Part shown: piece after piece, positions 32,964 to 44,416 of the stretch | Numbering within the stretch: position 1 is the stretch's first letter | Layout: the number at the start of each line of letters is the position of its first letter | Origin: Anoplolepis gracilipes | Taxonomy: Eukaryota > Arthropoda > Insecta > Hymenoptera > Formicidae | Assembly (NCBI RefSeq): GCF_047496725.1 | Contig: NC_132983.1 | Coordinates: 899,501 to 963,500 of the forward strand | Length of the DNA: 64,000 bases | Reading direction: 5' to 3' | Made by a program: the position numbers and the translations under genes | The notes under the pieces: model-generated | Seen by the model: only the letters and a program-made list of their open reading frames with translations | The model's database searches: none | Told to the model about the DNA's origin: nothing

Positions 32964-35225
32964 ATGGCAGAGTATTGTAATTTACGAGCACCGCAATGGA
33001 TAGACTTTGCTCAAAATTGTAGCCCTGTACAGATAAAGGATTTTTTTGAAAAGGAACATACAATTCACGAACGTATAGAAAAATATATAGAAGAACCTTC
33101 TAGCTCTACTGCTGAAAATATGGAAAATACTCAACCTAATATCGCATCTCAGATGGATGTTTTGTCTGTTAACCCACAGGCACAAGCAGATTTGGATATT
33201 ATAAAAAGTACTCCTGTTAAGGTAATTTCTCCAAAATATCGTCATAGAGAGAGAGTAGTAACAGAAGCAACTTATGATCAAGTGTTTAATGAGGCGGTGA
33301 GAAAACTAGAGCTCTGTACAAAGGTGCCTAGAAAAGATATACTAAATAAATCTACTCAAGAGCCTAAAATTTTCAAGACTCCAAACTTGCCTAAAATTAC
33401 TAAATCGTCCAGATCTGTTGGAAGTGCATTGAACAAGAACACTCAATCTAATCAAAATTCTACAGGAAAATTTACTAAAATTAATAAGACAGCAAGCAAT
33501 TATATGAAGAAAATATCAGTTAAAGAATCCCTAGAGCAAGATAAAAATTCTGCAGAGAATGATACTTTCAAGAAACTCGACGATCCAGTAGATGAGTCTA
33601 AAGATGAGAAGGACAAACAATGCAACAAAGACGATAATAAAGAATGTAAGGAAGAAAATAATGAAGAAAATAATGAAGAACATAATGATGAAGATAATAA
33701 GAAGTTACAAAATGGACAAGTAAAATCTACTGACAATAAAGCAGAAAACAATCAAGACACTGTAGATGCGAAAAGTAATCCAAGGCAGTCTATTAAGCAT
33801 GCCACAGTTCTTACCTGGCAAAATCATAGACGAAGCAACATGCACAAACGTAGAACGTCGGTCAACAAGCAATACATCGGATTAGCGGAGGCAGTGTCAC
33901 GCTTCCAAACCGAGACACCCAAGCGTTTCCGTACCAGAAGTAACAAGGATAATACGATGAGCCCATCGTTTTACGCATTAAAATTGACTCAAAACCGTTT
34001 AAAACCAACAGTACCAATCTCGCCGGCGCTCATATCAAAGAATAGAGTACGTCCCGTCACTGTTTTGAGCCAGGAAGAACGCGAAATGCAGGAAATCGAA
34101 AAAATGAAGAAGAATCGGATAAAGGCCAATCCGATACCGGCTAACGTGCTGCGGGGTCCGCGCGCTACGACGAAGATCAACGGCGTCGCGAAGAAGCAGA
34201 TGGTAATTACAAATGCTTCTGCGTTGCAACCTGACGAAAAGATCAAAAGCTCGCAGTCCAAGAGTCCACATCGCGATAAGAGTCCGAAGAATACAGTTAC
34301 AAAAGTGGTGATGACCAATTCCGAGGGCATCATCGTAGAACACGAAGAAATGGCATTTTTTGGTGTTCCCAAGAATACCACAAAGAATGTTACACGTGTC
34401 GTGCCGTTTAGTTTCGAAGCACGCAACAAGGCTTTGCAAACGAAGAAGGAGCTTAGATTGAAAAATATGAAGGAAGCCAGCGAAATCAAGGCGGAGTTTC
34501 ATGCTAGGCCGGCGCCGAATTTTTCGAAGCCGTCGAAGCCGTCGACGCCGTCGGCCAAGCAGCAACAGAACGCAAAGAGCCTGGTCGTACCGTCTCCGTT
34601 CAGTTTCGAAGAACGAAATAAAAAATTATCGGAGAAAAAAGAGCAGCTGGTGAAACAAATGCTTGATGAAGGCAAACGGTCGCGCGTGTTCCGCGCGAAT
34701 CCGGCACCGGTTTTCAAACCTGTGATGATACGCGGTAAATCCAAGGAGCATCTTCCTTTAAGAAACAAGAGCGTGCTAAAGAACGAACACAACGTGGAAC
34801 ACAAATGTGAGAATCAAGAGAATAGAGAACCGAATGAAATTAATACTAATAAGGCAGAAGACGAGAATACACAGAGGACGGTAAAGAATTCCGTTTGCAA
34901 CGATGATAAGCCAAAGGGACCGTTGAAAGCTCTTCCGTTGGAATTGAATACTGATAAACGGGTAAAAGAACGACGCGCATTTGATGAGAATTTGAAACGT
35001 AAGGAATTGGAGGAGGAAATGAAACGTCAGGAGGAAGAAAAGAAGCAACTGGAGCATGAAAAACAGTTAAAGGCGGAGCTTCGCAAATTGGCGGAAGTCA
35101 AGGCCAAACCGATGCCAAAATATAAGCTGCCGATTATCGCTAAATCGACGAAAGAGCTGACCAATCCACAAAGTCCTGCATTTGCAAGTAAACTCAGAGC
35201 TAAACAGAAATATGAAACGTCATAA
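32964..35225 (+). CDS. TPX2: TPX2-like spindle assembly factor
   Basis: Microtubule nucleator and Aurora A activator at the spindle. Uninterrupted 753-aa ORF. The N-terminus has APQWIDFAQN and DFFEKEH, resembling the vertebrate TPX2 Aurora-A-binding segment (aromatic-Asp-Phe ... Phe-Phe-Glu). An acidic Asn/Glu stretch lies near residues 215-245. Repeated TPX2 motifs follow: PFSFEARNKALQTKKELRLK (about 478) and PFSFEERNKKLSEKKEQL (about 547), each ending in F.ARPAPNF or FRANPAPVF. The C-terminal domain holds LPLELNTDKRVKERRAFDEN (about 655) and a Glu/Lys coiled coil. The first ATG is used and its context is good. Drosophila Mei-38 is shorter and lacks some of these parts, so this is the fuller insect form. 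Strong call. Confidence 0.92.
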   Translation: MAEYCNLRAPQWIDFAQNCSPVQIKDFFEKEHTIHERIEKYIEEPSSSTAENMENTQPNIASQMDVLSVNPQAQADLDIIKSTPVKVISPKYRHRERVVTEATYDQVFNEAVRKLELCTKVPRKDILNKSTQEPKIFKTPNLPKITKSSRSVGSALNKNTQSNQNSTGKFTKINKTASNYMKKISVKESLEQDKNSAENDTFKKLDDPVDESKDEKDKQCNKDDNKECKEENNEENNEEHNDEDNKKLQNGQVKSTDNKAENNQDTVDAKSNPRQSIKHATVLTWQNHRRSNMHKRRTSVNKQYIGLAEAVSRFQTETPKRFRTRSNKDNTMSPSFYALKLTQNRLKPTVPISPALISKNRVRPVTVLSQEEREMQEIEKMKKNRIKANPIPANVLRGPRATTKINGVAKKQMVITNASALQPDEKIKSSQSKSPHRDKSPKNTVTKVVMTNSEGIIVEHEEMAFFGVPKNTTKNVTRVVPFSFEARNKALQTKKELRLKNMKEASEIKAEFHARPAPNFSKPSKPSTPSAKQQQNAKSLVVPSPFSFEERNKKLSEKKEQLVKQMLDEGKRSRVFRANPAPVFKPVMIRGKSKEHLPLRNKSVLKNEHNVEHKCENQENREPNEINTNKAEDENTQRTVKNSVCNDDKPKGPLKALPLELNTDKRVKERRAFDENLKRKELEEEMKRQEEEKKQLEHEKQLKAELRKLAEVKAKPMPKYKLPIIAKSTKELTNPQSPAFASKLRAKQKYETS

Positions 35226-35230
35226 AAACA

Positions 35231-35265
<35 letters not shown>

Positions 35266-36840
35266 CAAATTTATATGGTATTTTACTTATTGTGTACATT
35301 TATATAAAGGACAAAGGATTACGACGTAAATATTATAGAGTATAAATAAACGCATGCTTTAGATTTTTTTATCATATATCGTTCTTTTATATAATGTTAC
35401 TCTATATAATCTTCATCTGCAATAATTCGTGGATTTTTAATATTTTAAATAGAAAAATAATACTATGCTCGTTTGCTGTATTCGCTGGGTGCCATTTTAT
35501 TCCATTTCAATTCCAACCGATCTGAGCTCTGTAAACTTGTATAATATAGCTTTTAAAAAATGATCAACAGTTTTCTCTTAACAATTTCTCACTGTACATT
35601 ACAATCGTACATATTAGCTTGTACATATATATATATATATATATATACAATGTATATATGTATGAGTATGTATTGTGTATACACACATACACACACATAT
35701 ACAAAAAGCTTCATTAACAAATATTTGGTATCTGTATATTCCATGTCTGAGTATATTCTATATCTCGTATATATTCCATTGTATTCATTCATACTACTCA
35801 GACTTGTAATATTGTATCTCAAATAAAATGGAAATTTTCATCTTGCAGATTCTTTAGCAAATATATGAGCTTTCAGATAATTGATCAAATTCATTTTTTG
35901 TAAATTTTTAATTTTAATATACCAGAACACACACACACACACACACATATAATTAATATTCTGGTATTAAAATTAAGAAGTTTACAGAATATGATCAATA
36001 TGATTAATTAATATAGTTTCTGAAAGACTCATCTGTAGTTGTTCTTTTGCATTATTAATTTCAGCATTAAAAAGATAAAATTTTAATAATTTTCTCTTAA
36101 TAAAATATATAATTTCATCTCTATCATACACAACATAAGGAAGAATCGATACATAGTTTGTCTTTGTGAACTATGTGATCGGCAAGCTTTTAAATATGCA
36201 TTACATATTACTATATAGAGCAAATTTCAAACGCGAGATTCATTTGTGAATGTCATTTGAAAGTTAACATTTATGAATCTGCAATATAGAATTTTTTTAT
36301 ATTGTATTATTTAACATTCTATAATCAAAGTTATGTACAAATAGAGAAGATAACCTACGCACGCAAGCGCGAAAGTTTCACTAAACATAAAATATGTATG
36401 CTAATGGACTATACTTTTAAATAATAGAAAATTAATATAATCGCGGATTGTATTTGACGATGAGTTTGATTTCGGAGCATTTACAAATATATTATTTCGA
36501 CAGCGATAGCTTAACAAAATACATCTGTACTTGCATTACATAAAATTAAAATTAAACGTAAAATTTACACGCGTCGCGATGCTAGAATCTTGTACATATA
36601 AATAAATATTCCGATTTATAAGAAATACGTTGCGCTCTATGTAGATTGGCTAGATCGGTGAGATCGTTTAATGCGATCGCTAAGGAATTTCTATCGCGTT
36701 CGATCATTTATTTCAATGCAAACGGTAGCAACAATGTACAAGAACGATATACATTATACAACGATTTCTTCGCTTGGTCGTAATAAATTTTTCGAATAAT
36801 TCACACGCTGTGCTGCGTTCCGTTTCGCGCGTTCCGTACA
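35226..36840. other. Intergenic/3'UTRs of convergent TPX2 and TIM44
   Basis: Poly-T run at 35236-35264, (TA)n at 35622-35646, and a hairpin with (CA)n loop at 35907-35977 (TTAATTTTAATATACCAGAA against TTCTGGTATTAAAATTAA). No coding signal. Confidence 0.5.
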
Positions 36841-39174
36841 CTATACCAATTGTTCCGAACTGGTGGCACTAAGATCAAGCAAACGCCACGCGGCCTTGGG
36901 ATTGAGTTCCGTTGGATCGCGACACATTACCCAGACATAATTGACGCGCATCACTTTCTGTGGATCTCCCTCGATCACCTCGTTCTTCGAATTTTTCACG
37001 CACATGATTTGTTGAGATTGAAAACTAATGATTAAAACCGGCCCCTGTTCCATCATCTTGCCCATCATTAGATCCACATTGTCGATATCTGCGATCGATT
37101 GTTAATTCTCTTTTACTGCTATTATGATCGTACAACTTATAGATAATGAGTTTACAAATGCATACCTAGAATTTTACTATCCGAATAATGTCCTAGTTTC
37201 TTCACTTCCTTATGTGGCTGTGAGATTATATTGTAAGGCCCTTCGTGACACCAATCCTTTAGAATCTCGAGGTCGCCCCTGACCATCGCTTCGAGAATAT
37301 TCGGAATGAAATCAGTCTCGCAGTCCTTTAGAAACTGAATTTTACTAAAATTAGGATCTAATTTACAGATCTCTGTCAGAGTCTCCGATAGCTCGGTCTT
37401 TTGAAACAATCCGCCTACAATATCCGAAACCTTATCCGTAAGCAGTTTGGAAGCACGTAATACAGCATTATCCGACTCGTCGTATTTCATTTTCCAGTCC
37501 ATTACTTTATTCACATATGGATTATTATCCTGTAAAAGAACATTAAGTGGAATTAAAGTATTTTTCAATTATTAATTTATTACATTTATCTCTATTTGTA
37601 CATTCCATAAAACTTTTACAAAATACTGTATAATGCATAGTAAATACCTTAAATTTTTGCCAAGCATTGGAAAACATAAAGTCTTTATGTATCTCTACAC
37701 CGGTCGATTTCTGATCAGGCACAATTTCTCTAGATTCTATTGACAATTCGTTCCTCTTTCGTAGCTTTTTAGGTGGAATATAAACTTTGCCTGTATCAAG
37801 GAATAATGAAATTTAATCCTGTTCTCTATTCTCTGTCTATTCAGCCAAATCTATCTACCTAGAATTCCATGTTGATCAAGTTCATTTCGTACAGCCTCCG
37901 CAGTGTGCGATATTGTTTGAAATGCACCCGTCTTACCAAGTGCTTGGCTCTTTTCAGAAATTGTCTCTGCCGCATCTTTGGCAGATTTTGTGATCTCTTC
38001 GCCCAACTGGCCAGCGCGTTTGCCCAATTCAGTCTTACTTGCCTCCTCAATAACTTCTTGCACCTTTTGAATGTAAACTTGTAGAATTGTATAACACTAT
38101 CACTGTGTATAAGTCGATTGTACATATATATATTATACCTTCTCTTTAAATGTATCTAACTTTTCCTTAATAACTTCGGAACCTTTACTAGCTTCAGATT
38201 CAACAGCTTGGAACTTTTGTCGTGCTGTGCGTAATGCTTCCGATTGCTCCAATTTCTGAGCCTCCTCTCTAAATTTCTTTAAAGACTCCTTCATTTCCTT
38301 GTTCTTTTGCATCTCTTGTTTGATATTTTCGATAAACTGGGATAAGAAGCTTGGTCGTCTTGCTGGATTCGAATACAGTCGAATCTGCAAAAGTATTTTT
38401 GTTAATTGTCAATGTTATTATTCACTTTTAAAGCAAACAACTTACAAGCTGCATTTGTACATTGAGCATTTCCATCGATGACGATTGAAGTGTACATAAC
38501 GACAAACGTTCTCTCGAGCCATTTCTCAAGTTTCTTGTTGCTTGTACCGATCTCGTAGCTCCCTTTAAGCTTGCTCTACAAGATGCAATATTCTGAAACT
38601 ATTGCAACATCAGTTAAAATTTTTATTTTCAACAACGATCGTTGTTTTGAGCAATTTTATTAATAATCGAAAATTCGTGAATTTTTTGCTTTATTATTGC
38701 TGTAAATTAAATAATAATATTAATAAAAATATTTTACTAAATTCAAAAATAATATAATATGCATCATTCAAGTATATATCATTATTAGCACAATTTATCA
38801 AATAGGCGTGGATCAAGTCATTAATACATTTTTCTAATTAAAATAAATTCTGAAATATCGCAAATTATTTTAATTATCGCATGAAATACTCGCAATCGTC
38901 GAACTTTACGAATGAGAGCTTTTAAGGAAATATAACCTTTATGTCAATGCAAAAAACACCGGTTTTTGTAAACAAGGTTATGAATTTATACATGACTGTC
39001 AAATAACGCAGACACAGCGTTTAGTTGATGAGATAACGTTATCGAATGACATCGGTTTAGTTAGCAATTTAATTTATTTACCATTTTACGAAAGATTTGT
39101 CTGTGTCGCCTGCGAAAAATCCTCGTGAATGCGCCGAATATTGATGATGAATTCGCTCGATCACGTTGCGCCAT
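36841..39174 (-). CDS. TIMM44: Mitochondrial import inner membrane translocase subunit TIM44
   Basis: Matrix-side scaffold that tethers mtHsp70 to the TIM23 channel. Seven coding exons (minus): 39174-39082, 38592-38446, 38384-38139, 38063-37859, 37790-37648, 37529-37166 and 37088-36841. Phases close to 481 aa (human 452). The N-terminus is Arg/Ser-rich without acidic clusters (FTRIFRRRHRQIFRK, RASLKGATRSVQATRNL), fitting a presequence. Then come YSNPARRPSFLSQFIENIKQ, a charged coiled coil with KKFREEAQKLEQSEALRTAR, and the C-terminal Tim44 domain (NPYVNKVMDWKMKYDESDNA ... LDPNFSKIQFLKDCETDFIP ... VNYVWVMCRDPTELNPKAAW). Length and motifs are normal. Confidence 0.95.
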
Positions 39175-40098
39175 CTGTCATTAAATATGACAAGCTAGTC
39201 GTCTCCTGAAGTCGCATGTCGCATATCTTGAAGTTCAAAGGTTAGGAAATATATGTTAGACCGCTTGTATGTATATACATATTGTCTTTTTTTAAAACAA
39301 ATATTTGTATTTTTACTGATGAAATCTGCGCACGACATGCGCTATATTTGGTGTCTAAAATTTAATTTTTAATTAAATTTTATTAGTAAGTGCTTATAAA
39401 TATGTTTGGTTTCTATGCAGTTGAGAAAAGATACATCATAAAATAATAAAATTCAAGAAGTCAAGTGCCAATTGTAGATGATAATTGAGCTACAACAATA
39501 TGGCTTCCGATTTGTGATTTGTTGATTTCATTTAAAATATTTCATTGGTCGTTTCCATATCGACTAATGAACTGATGACTCTGTCTATGTATTTTATATG
39601 CTATGGACGAATATAATTTTTATGCGATTTACAACTCCATCTATGTTATACATATTTATATATTTAAATATAGAAAAAAAGTACATACATATATATACAT
39701 AAGAAATAAAAAAATAAACTTAATCGTATCTTGATTGATTTCACGAACAACACATTACAAAATGTAACTATGCCTTTATAAAAATAAAACAATCCGACGT
39801 AACGATATTGTAGATGTTACAATTGACAGGTAAGAAGGTAGAAAATACTGAAGCGAGAACGAAAGAGAGATTATGTTTATTTTATTTATTTTTTTTGTCG
39901 AAGAGAGACGCTCGCGTGCGAAGCTGCGATGCGCAGAGAAGATGCGCGAGAAAGAAAGAAAAAGTGGGAACGGGAAAAGGAAGGGAAAACGACAGAGAGA
40001 GAGAGAGAGAGAGAGTAGGGGAAAAACGAAAAGAAACGACGAATCGGCGCGACAGCACGACAGTAGTTGAACGGTAGTGGTGCAGAGACTTACATCTC

Positions 40099-40135
<37 letters not shown>

Positions 40136-40435
40136 AGCATAGGTATAGGCAACCGAGTCACGGCACGCCGAAATCTTGCCTGTACGTAACAAAGTGTTTC
40201 TCTAGTATTTCGTCGTGAGAAAGAGTGAAGTGAAAGGAGAAGTGGTGCAACGAGAAGGAGACGCGGGTCCCTGTAGTGGTCGTCGACGTCGTCGAGCGGA
40301 TCGCGAATACCCGCGCGAAGTGACGGGTTTGACGATCGTCGTCGTCGTCGTCGTCGTCGCCGTTGTCCAGTTCGTGATCGTGGTGTAGTTTTCGCGTGCT
40401 TCCTCGTCGGTGTCGAGAAGCGTGCTCGCCGAGGA
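39175..40435. other. Divergent promoter region of TIM44 and Mi-2, with Mi-2 5'UTR
   Basis: AT-rich TIM44-proximal half, then a GC/GA-rich half with (GA)n at about 39993-40015, (TA)n at 40101-40131 and a (GTC)n run at about 40337-40361 in the Mi-2 leader. Confidence 0.5.
40337..40361 (+). repeat. (GTC)n microsatellite in Mi-2 5'UTR
   Basis: About eight GTC/CGT units 75 bp before the start codon. Confidence 0.85.
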
Positions 40436-41284
40436 ATGGCGTCGGACGAGGAGGTGGACGAGAGCTACGCAGGTGAGTGAGAGAGAGAGAGAGAGAGAAA
40501 GAGGGAGAGAGGGGTGAGAAAGAGAGAGAGAGAGAGAGAGAGAGATACACGCAAGACGGACGGACGTACGGCCAGACAGACAGACAGACAAAGAGACGTA
40601 GCTCCGGGAACGGAGAACGGCATCGGGACATTCGTGTACGACGTACGACGTATAGTGTATCTACAACGCGGGACGCGCGCTTTTCGGTACATCAATGGCT
40701 GCCGACGCATCTGAATCGGTGGACGCCACCACGCTGCATTTGCGAGGGTGCACTCTCCGGAGGAGAGCGATATCCTCGAGGCTGTGAATGCGCGCGAACG
40801 TTTGCTCGCGTGAAAGAGGGAAGGGACGGAGAAAGACACGCACCGCTAACCTTCTTTCGTCGATTGTCAAGCGACGACGCGATCGGAATCGCCGGGAAAG
40901 CTTTTCGAGAGAGAGAGAGAGAGATAGAGATAGATTATCATTTTTTATGAATACGGTATAAAAATGACATTACACGCTCCGCGGTTCTCGCGATCCTGTC
41001 AAAGTAGATCTTTTACGGATTTCACTGTATTTCGATAATCGTCCTTCGCTACATATTTTACGTAATATTCGTAAATATTCGTATAATTTCGAGTAATTAA
41101 GAATTGAAGAAATCGAACGCAGCCATGGTCGATTTGCAAATCTGACATGGTTGCACGTACGCTGTATTCGTGCTGATAGACAGATAATTTGACGCTTTTG
41201 TGTGTGCTTCTCTAAATCATTTTAAATATCGACGAGTATTCTTTAATAATACGCGGTGCATATGAGAGAGAGAGAGAGAAAAAG

Positions 41285-41318
<34 letters not shown>

Positions 41319-41843
41319 TAATTATATCGGAGTTGGAACAATTTCCAATCGACGAAGCGTAATTATATTTACGCCATGTTACAACGTATGTAACACGCGT
41401 TCGCGCAAAAAAGTTATGGATCCGCGTTTCACATACACACGCGTCATATTGCGCGCGCGTGGTTCGTATACACGCACGCACGCACGCACACATAAATGAT
41501 ACAGCCGGCGTCTAACCTCCATCGCGACTTTGGCAAAAATTCACCGCAAATGAACGTGGATTTCACGCGATCATGATCATTTGTTCTTGGTTGATTAAAA
41601 TTTCGACAGAAATCAAGCATTTTATATGTGCGTGCGGATACGTGTGTATGTATATAAGCGCGCGCGCGCGCGTGTTTGTGTGTTGCCTGTATATCAAATG
41701 TAGTATGTATGCCTATATTAAAGAAAATGGCGGACGCACACTCGCACAAAGCGGAACGTTGATTAATTCAAAATCACTTTGGCATTTGCGTGAGTCTTTC
41801 TTTCGGCTCTGCCGATCGTGGATTTTATGTTCGCTACGTTCTG

Positions 41844-41874
<31 letters not shown>

Positions 41875-42254
41875 TTTCGCTCCCTTCTTTCAGCTTTTCG
41901 ATACTTTTCCGAAATTTTCGTCGTCGTGTATATTATTAAAGATACACCGCGTATATTATACTATAGAGTGCAATTGATTCGGCCATTATTAAATATCTTT
42001 GCAAGTTGAGTTTTTCTCAGTGATAAATTCGGAATGCATGTTTAATCGAATTTATATCTTCAATTTTATTCAATTAGTTTCTCAAATTATTAAATATTAT
42101 TGAGAAATTTATAATTTGCAAAATTTAAGATTATTATTTGCAAAATATACAGAAGGATAAAGAAATTGTAAAATAGATTGTAGAAAAATTTTTTTCGCAT
42201 ATTTATAAAAAGAAAAACTTTATTGTCATTTTTGTATAGCAAAGATATATTTTT

Positions 42255-42304
<50 letters not shown>

Positions 42305-44367
42305 GTATATGTATGTATGTATGTATATATGTATGAGTGTTTACACATATAAAATACTGTTAAAAAAAATACTATTTTAATAACTATACATCAACTTCTA
42401 GCTTTACAAAACATTATAAATGCAAATAAAATGAAAAATAATAATAATTAAAACTAAAAAGATTTTCTATAATAATAAATTTAAAAATAAACATGTTTTT
42501 TAGGAGAGGATGACATGGATGAAACTGGAGGACAAATATTAACTGTTGGCCAGCAAGTAGAAGGCTCCTCGGATGCTGAAGAAATAAGATTAGTAAGTAT
42601 ATTCTCTTATAAGTCAAGAGTAATAATAATATAACTTAATCGTAATTATAATCATAAATAATATAATAAAAATTGATATTATTTTTTATTTTTACAATAA
42701 TTATGATTTCTTTATGTTGATTTAAATTTTTTGAATGTGGTATTTAAAATTGTAAATGAAAATTGTTCTGTATAGGATGAAGATGACGATTATGAACCAG
42801 AAGAGCGAAAAAAGAAGAAGGGAAAGAAACGGAAAGCACGTAGCGAAGATAAGAAGGGAAAGAAAAAAAAGAAAAAGAAAAAATCTGATTCTGGGGATGT
42901 AAGTATAATTTTTCTTATACATTTACTGTAAAAGATTGCATGTTGTTACTTTCAAAAATCATAAAAAACAAAGATAATGTGTTTACATTATCTAACATTT
43001 TCGAAATTTTAGGAAAGCGATTTTGGTGGTGGTGGCGGTGGTGAAGCAGGCGATGTGGCTGGCGAGGATAGCGACTATGCAGTCAATAGAAAAAGCAGAA
43101 AGTCATCATCCAGAAAATCTTCCAGCCATAGCGCACCAACTACTCAAAGCCAAGAACCAACAACAGGCATGCCCACAATTGAAGAAGTGTGCAACACATT
43201 TGGCTTAACTGATGTACAAATTGATTATTCTGATGCTGATTTCCAAAATTTGACAACATACAAGTTGTTCCAACAACACGTCAGACCACTCTTAGCGAAG
43301 GAAAATCCCAAAGTATGTACTTTTTTCTTCTATTTTTTTAAGCCATTATGTCAGCTATAATCCCACATTTCATATTTAGTATAATAATTTATCAACTATA
43401 GTATGTTTACTTTAGTAATAATCTTTTTGTTTTGAATGATTAGGTTCCAATGTCAAAACTCATGATGTTGGTGGCAGCAAAGTGGCGCGATTTCTCTGAA
43501 TTAAATCCACATACACAACCGGACGCGGATGTCTCGTCCACAAATGTAGACGATGATAATAGAAATGCTAGAGCGAATCGAAGTGGTGCTATGCAGGAAG
43601 CCGAAGACGAGGAGGAAGACGACGAAGATAGCGATAGGAAGAAAAAATCCCGCAGCTCGAGAGCAAAAAAGGGCAAAAAAGTGTCGAAAGTACCAACACT
43701 TAAGATTAAGTTTGGAAAACGTAAAAGAGGAAGCTCGGTATATATCTTATATATATATATGTTTGAATTAATTTCTGCACATTAATACATATAAATATTC
43801 AATTATATCACTGAATTTTAGGACGAGGAAGCGGAAGGTAGTGCAGCAGGTTCTGCGGCAGATTCTGATGTGGAATTTGAGCAAATGTTGGCCGATGCGG
43901 AGGAGCCTCCTGGCGCTGAGAATAACAAAGGCAGCGTTGATGAAACTGGTGTCGAGCCGCCGGCCGAGCCACCGGTTCGCAGAAAGGCGAAAACTAAAAT
44001 CGGCAATAAAACCAAGAAAAAGAAGAAAACAAAAACTACTTCCAAGTTTCCGGATGGAGAGGAAGGTCTCCAGGTAGAGTTACACAGCATTTGCTTATGC
44101 GTTCATTGTTGTTTTAAACGTGCTTGCAAATCATGGACTGCCACAATAATCATCATTCTCATACTAAAAGCTTCTTGGAAATTTATTTATAATTTGCCAG
44201 TCTCGACGCATGTCTAATCATTGTGCTTTTTAATATTATCACAACTGTGATTCTTTACATTTGAATATGTACATTTAAATCTTATGCTAACTTATTAATA
44301 ATTGGAAATAACTTGGTTGACAAAGAGATAAATTCATAGATTTGCTATAAAGAATAACATTTCTGAT

Positions 44368-44416
<49 letters not shown>

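Noticed and set aside
33500..35299. Long minus-strand ORFs opposite TPX2
   Set aside because: Shadow frames of the Lys/Glu-rich TPX2 coding strand (Phe/Leu/Ser-rich).
40158..40950. Several 120-157-aa ORFs on both strands around the Mi-2 start
   Set aside because: They are GA/CT and GTC repeat translations (Ser/Leu or Arg/Glu runs) overlapping the Mi-2 leader and intron 1.
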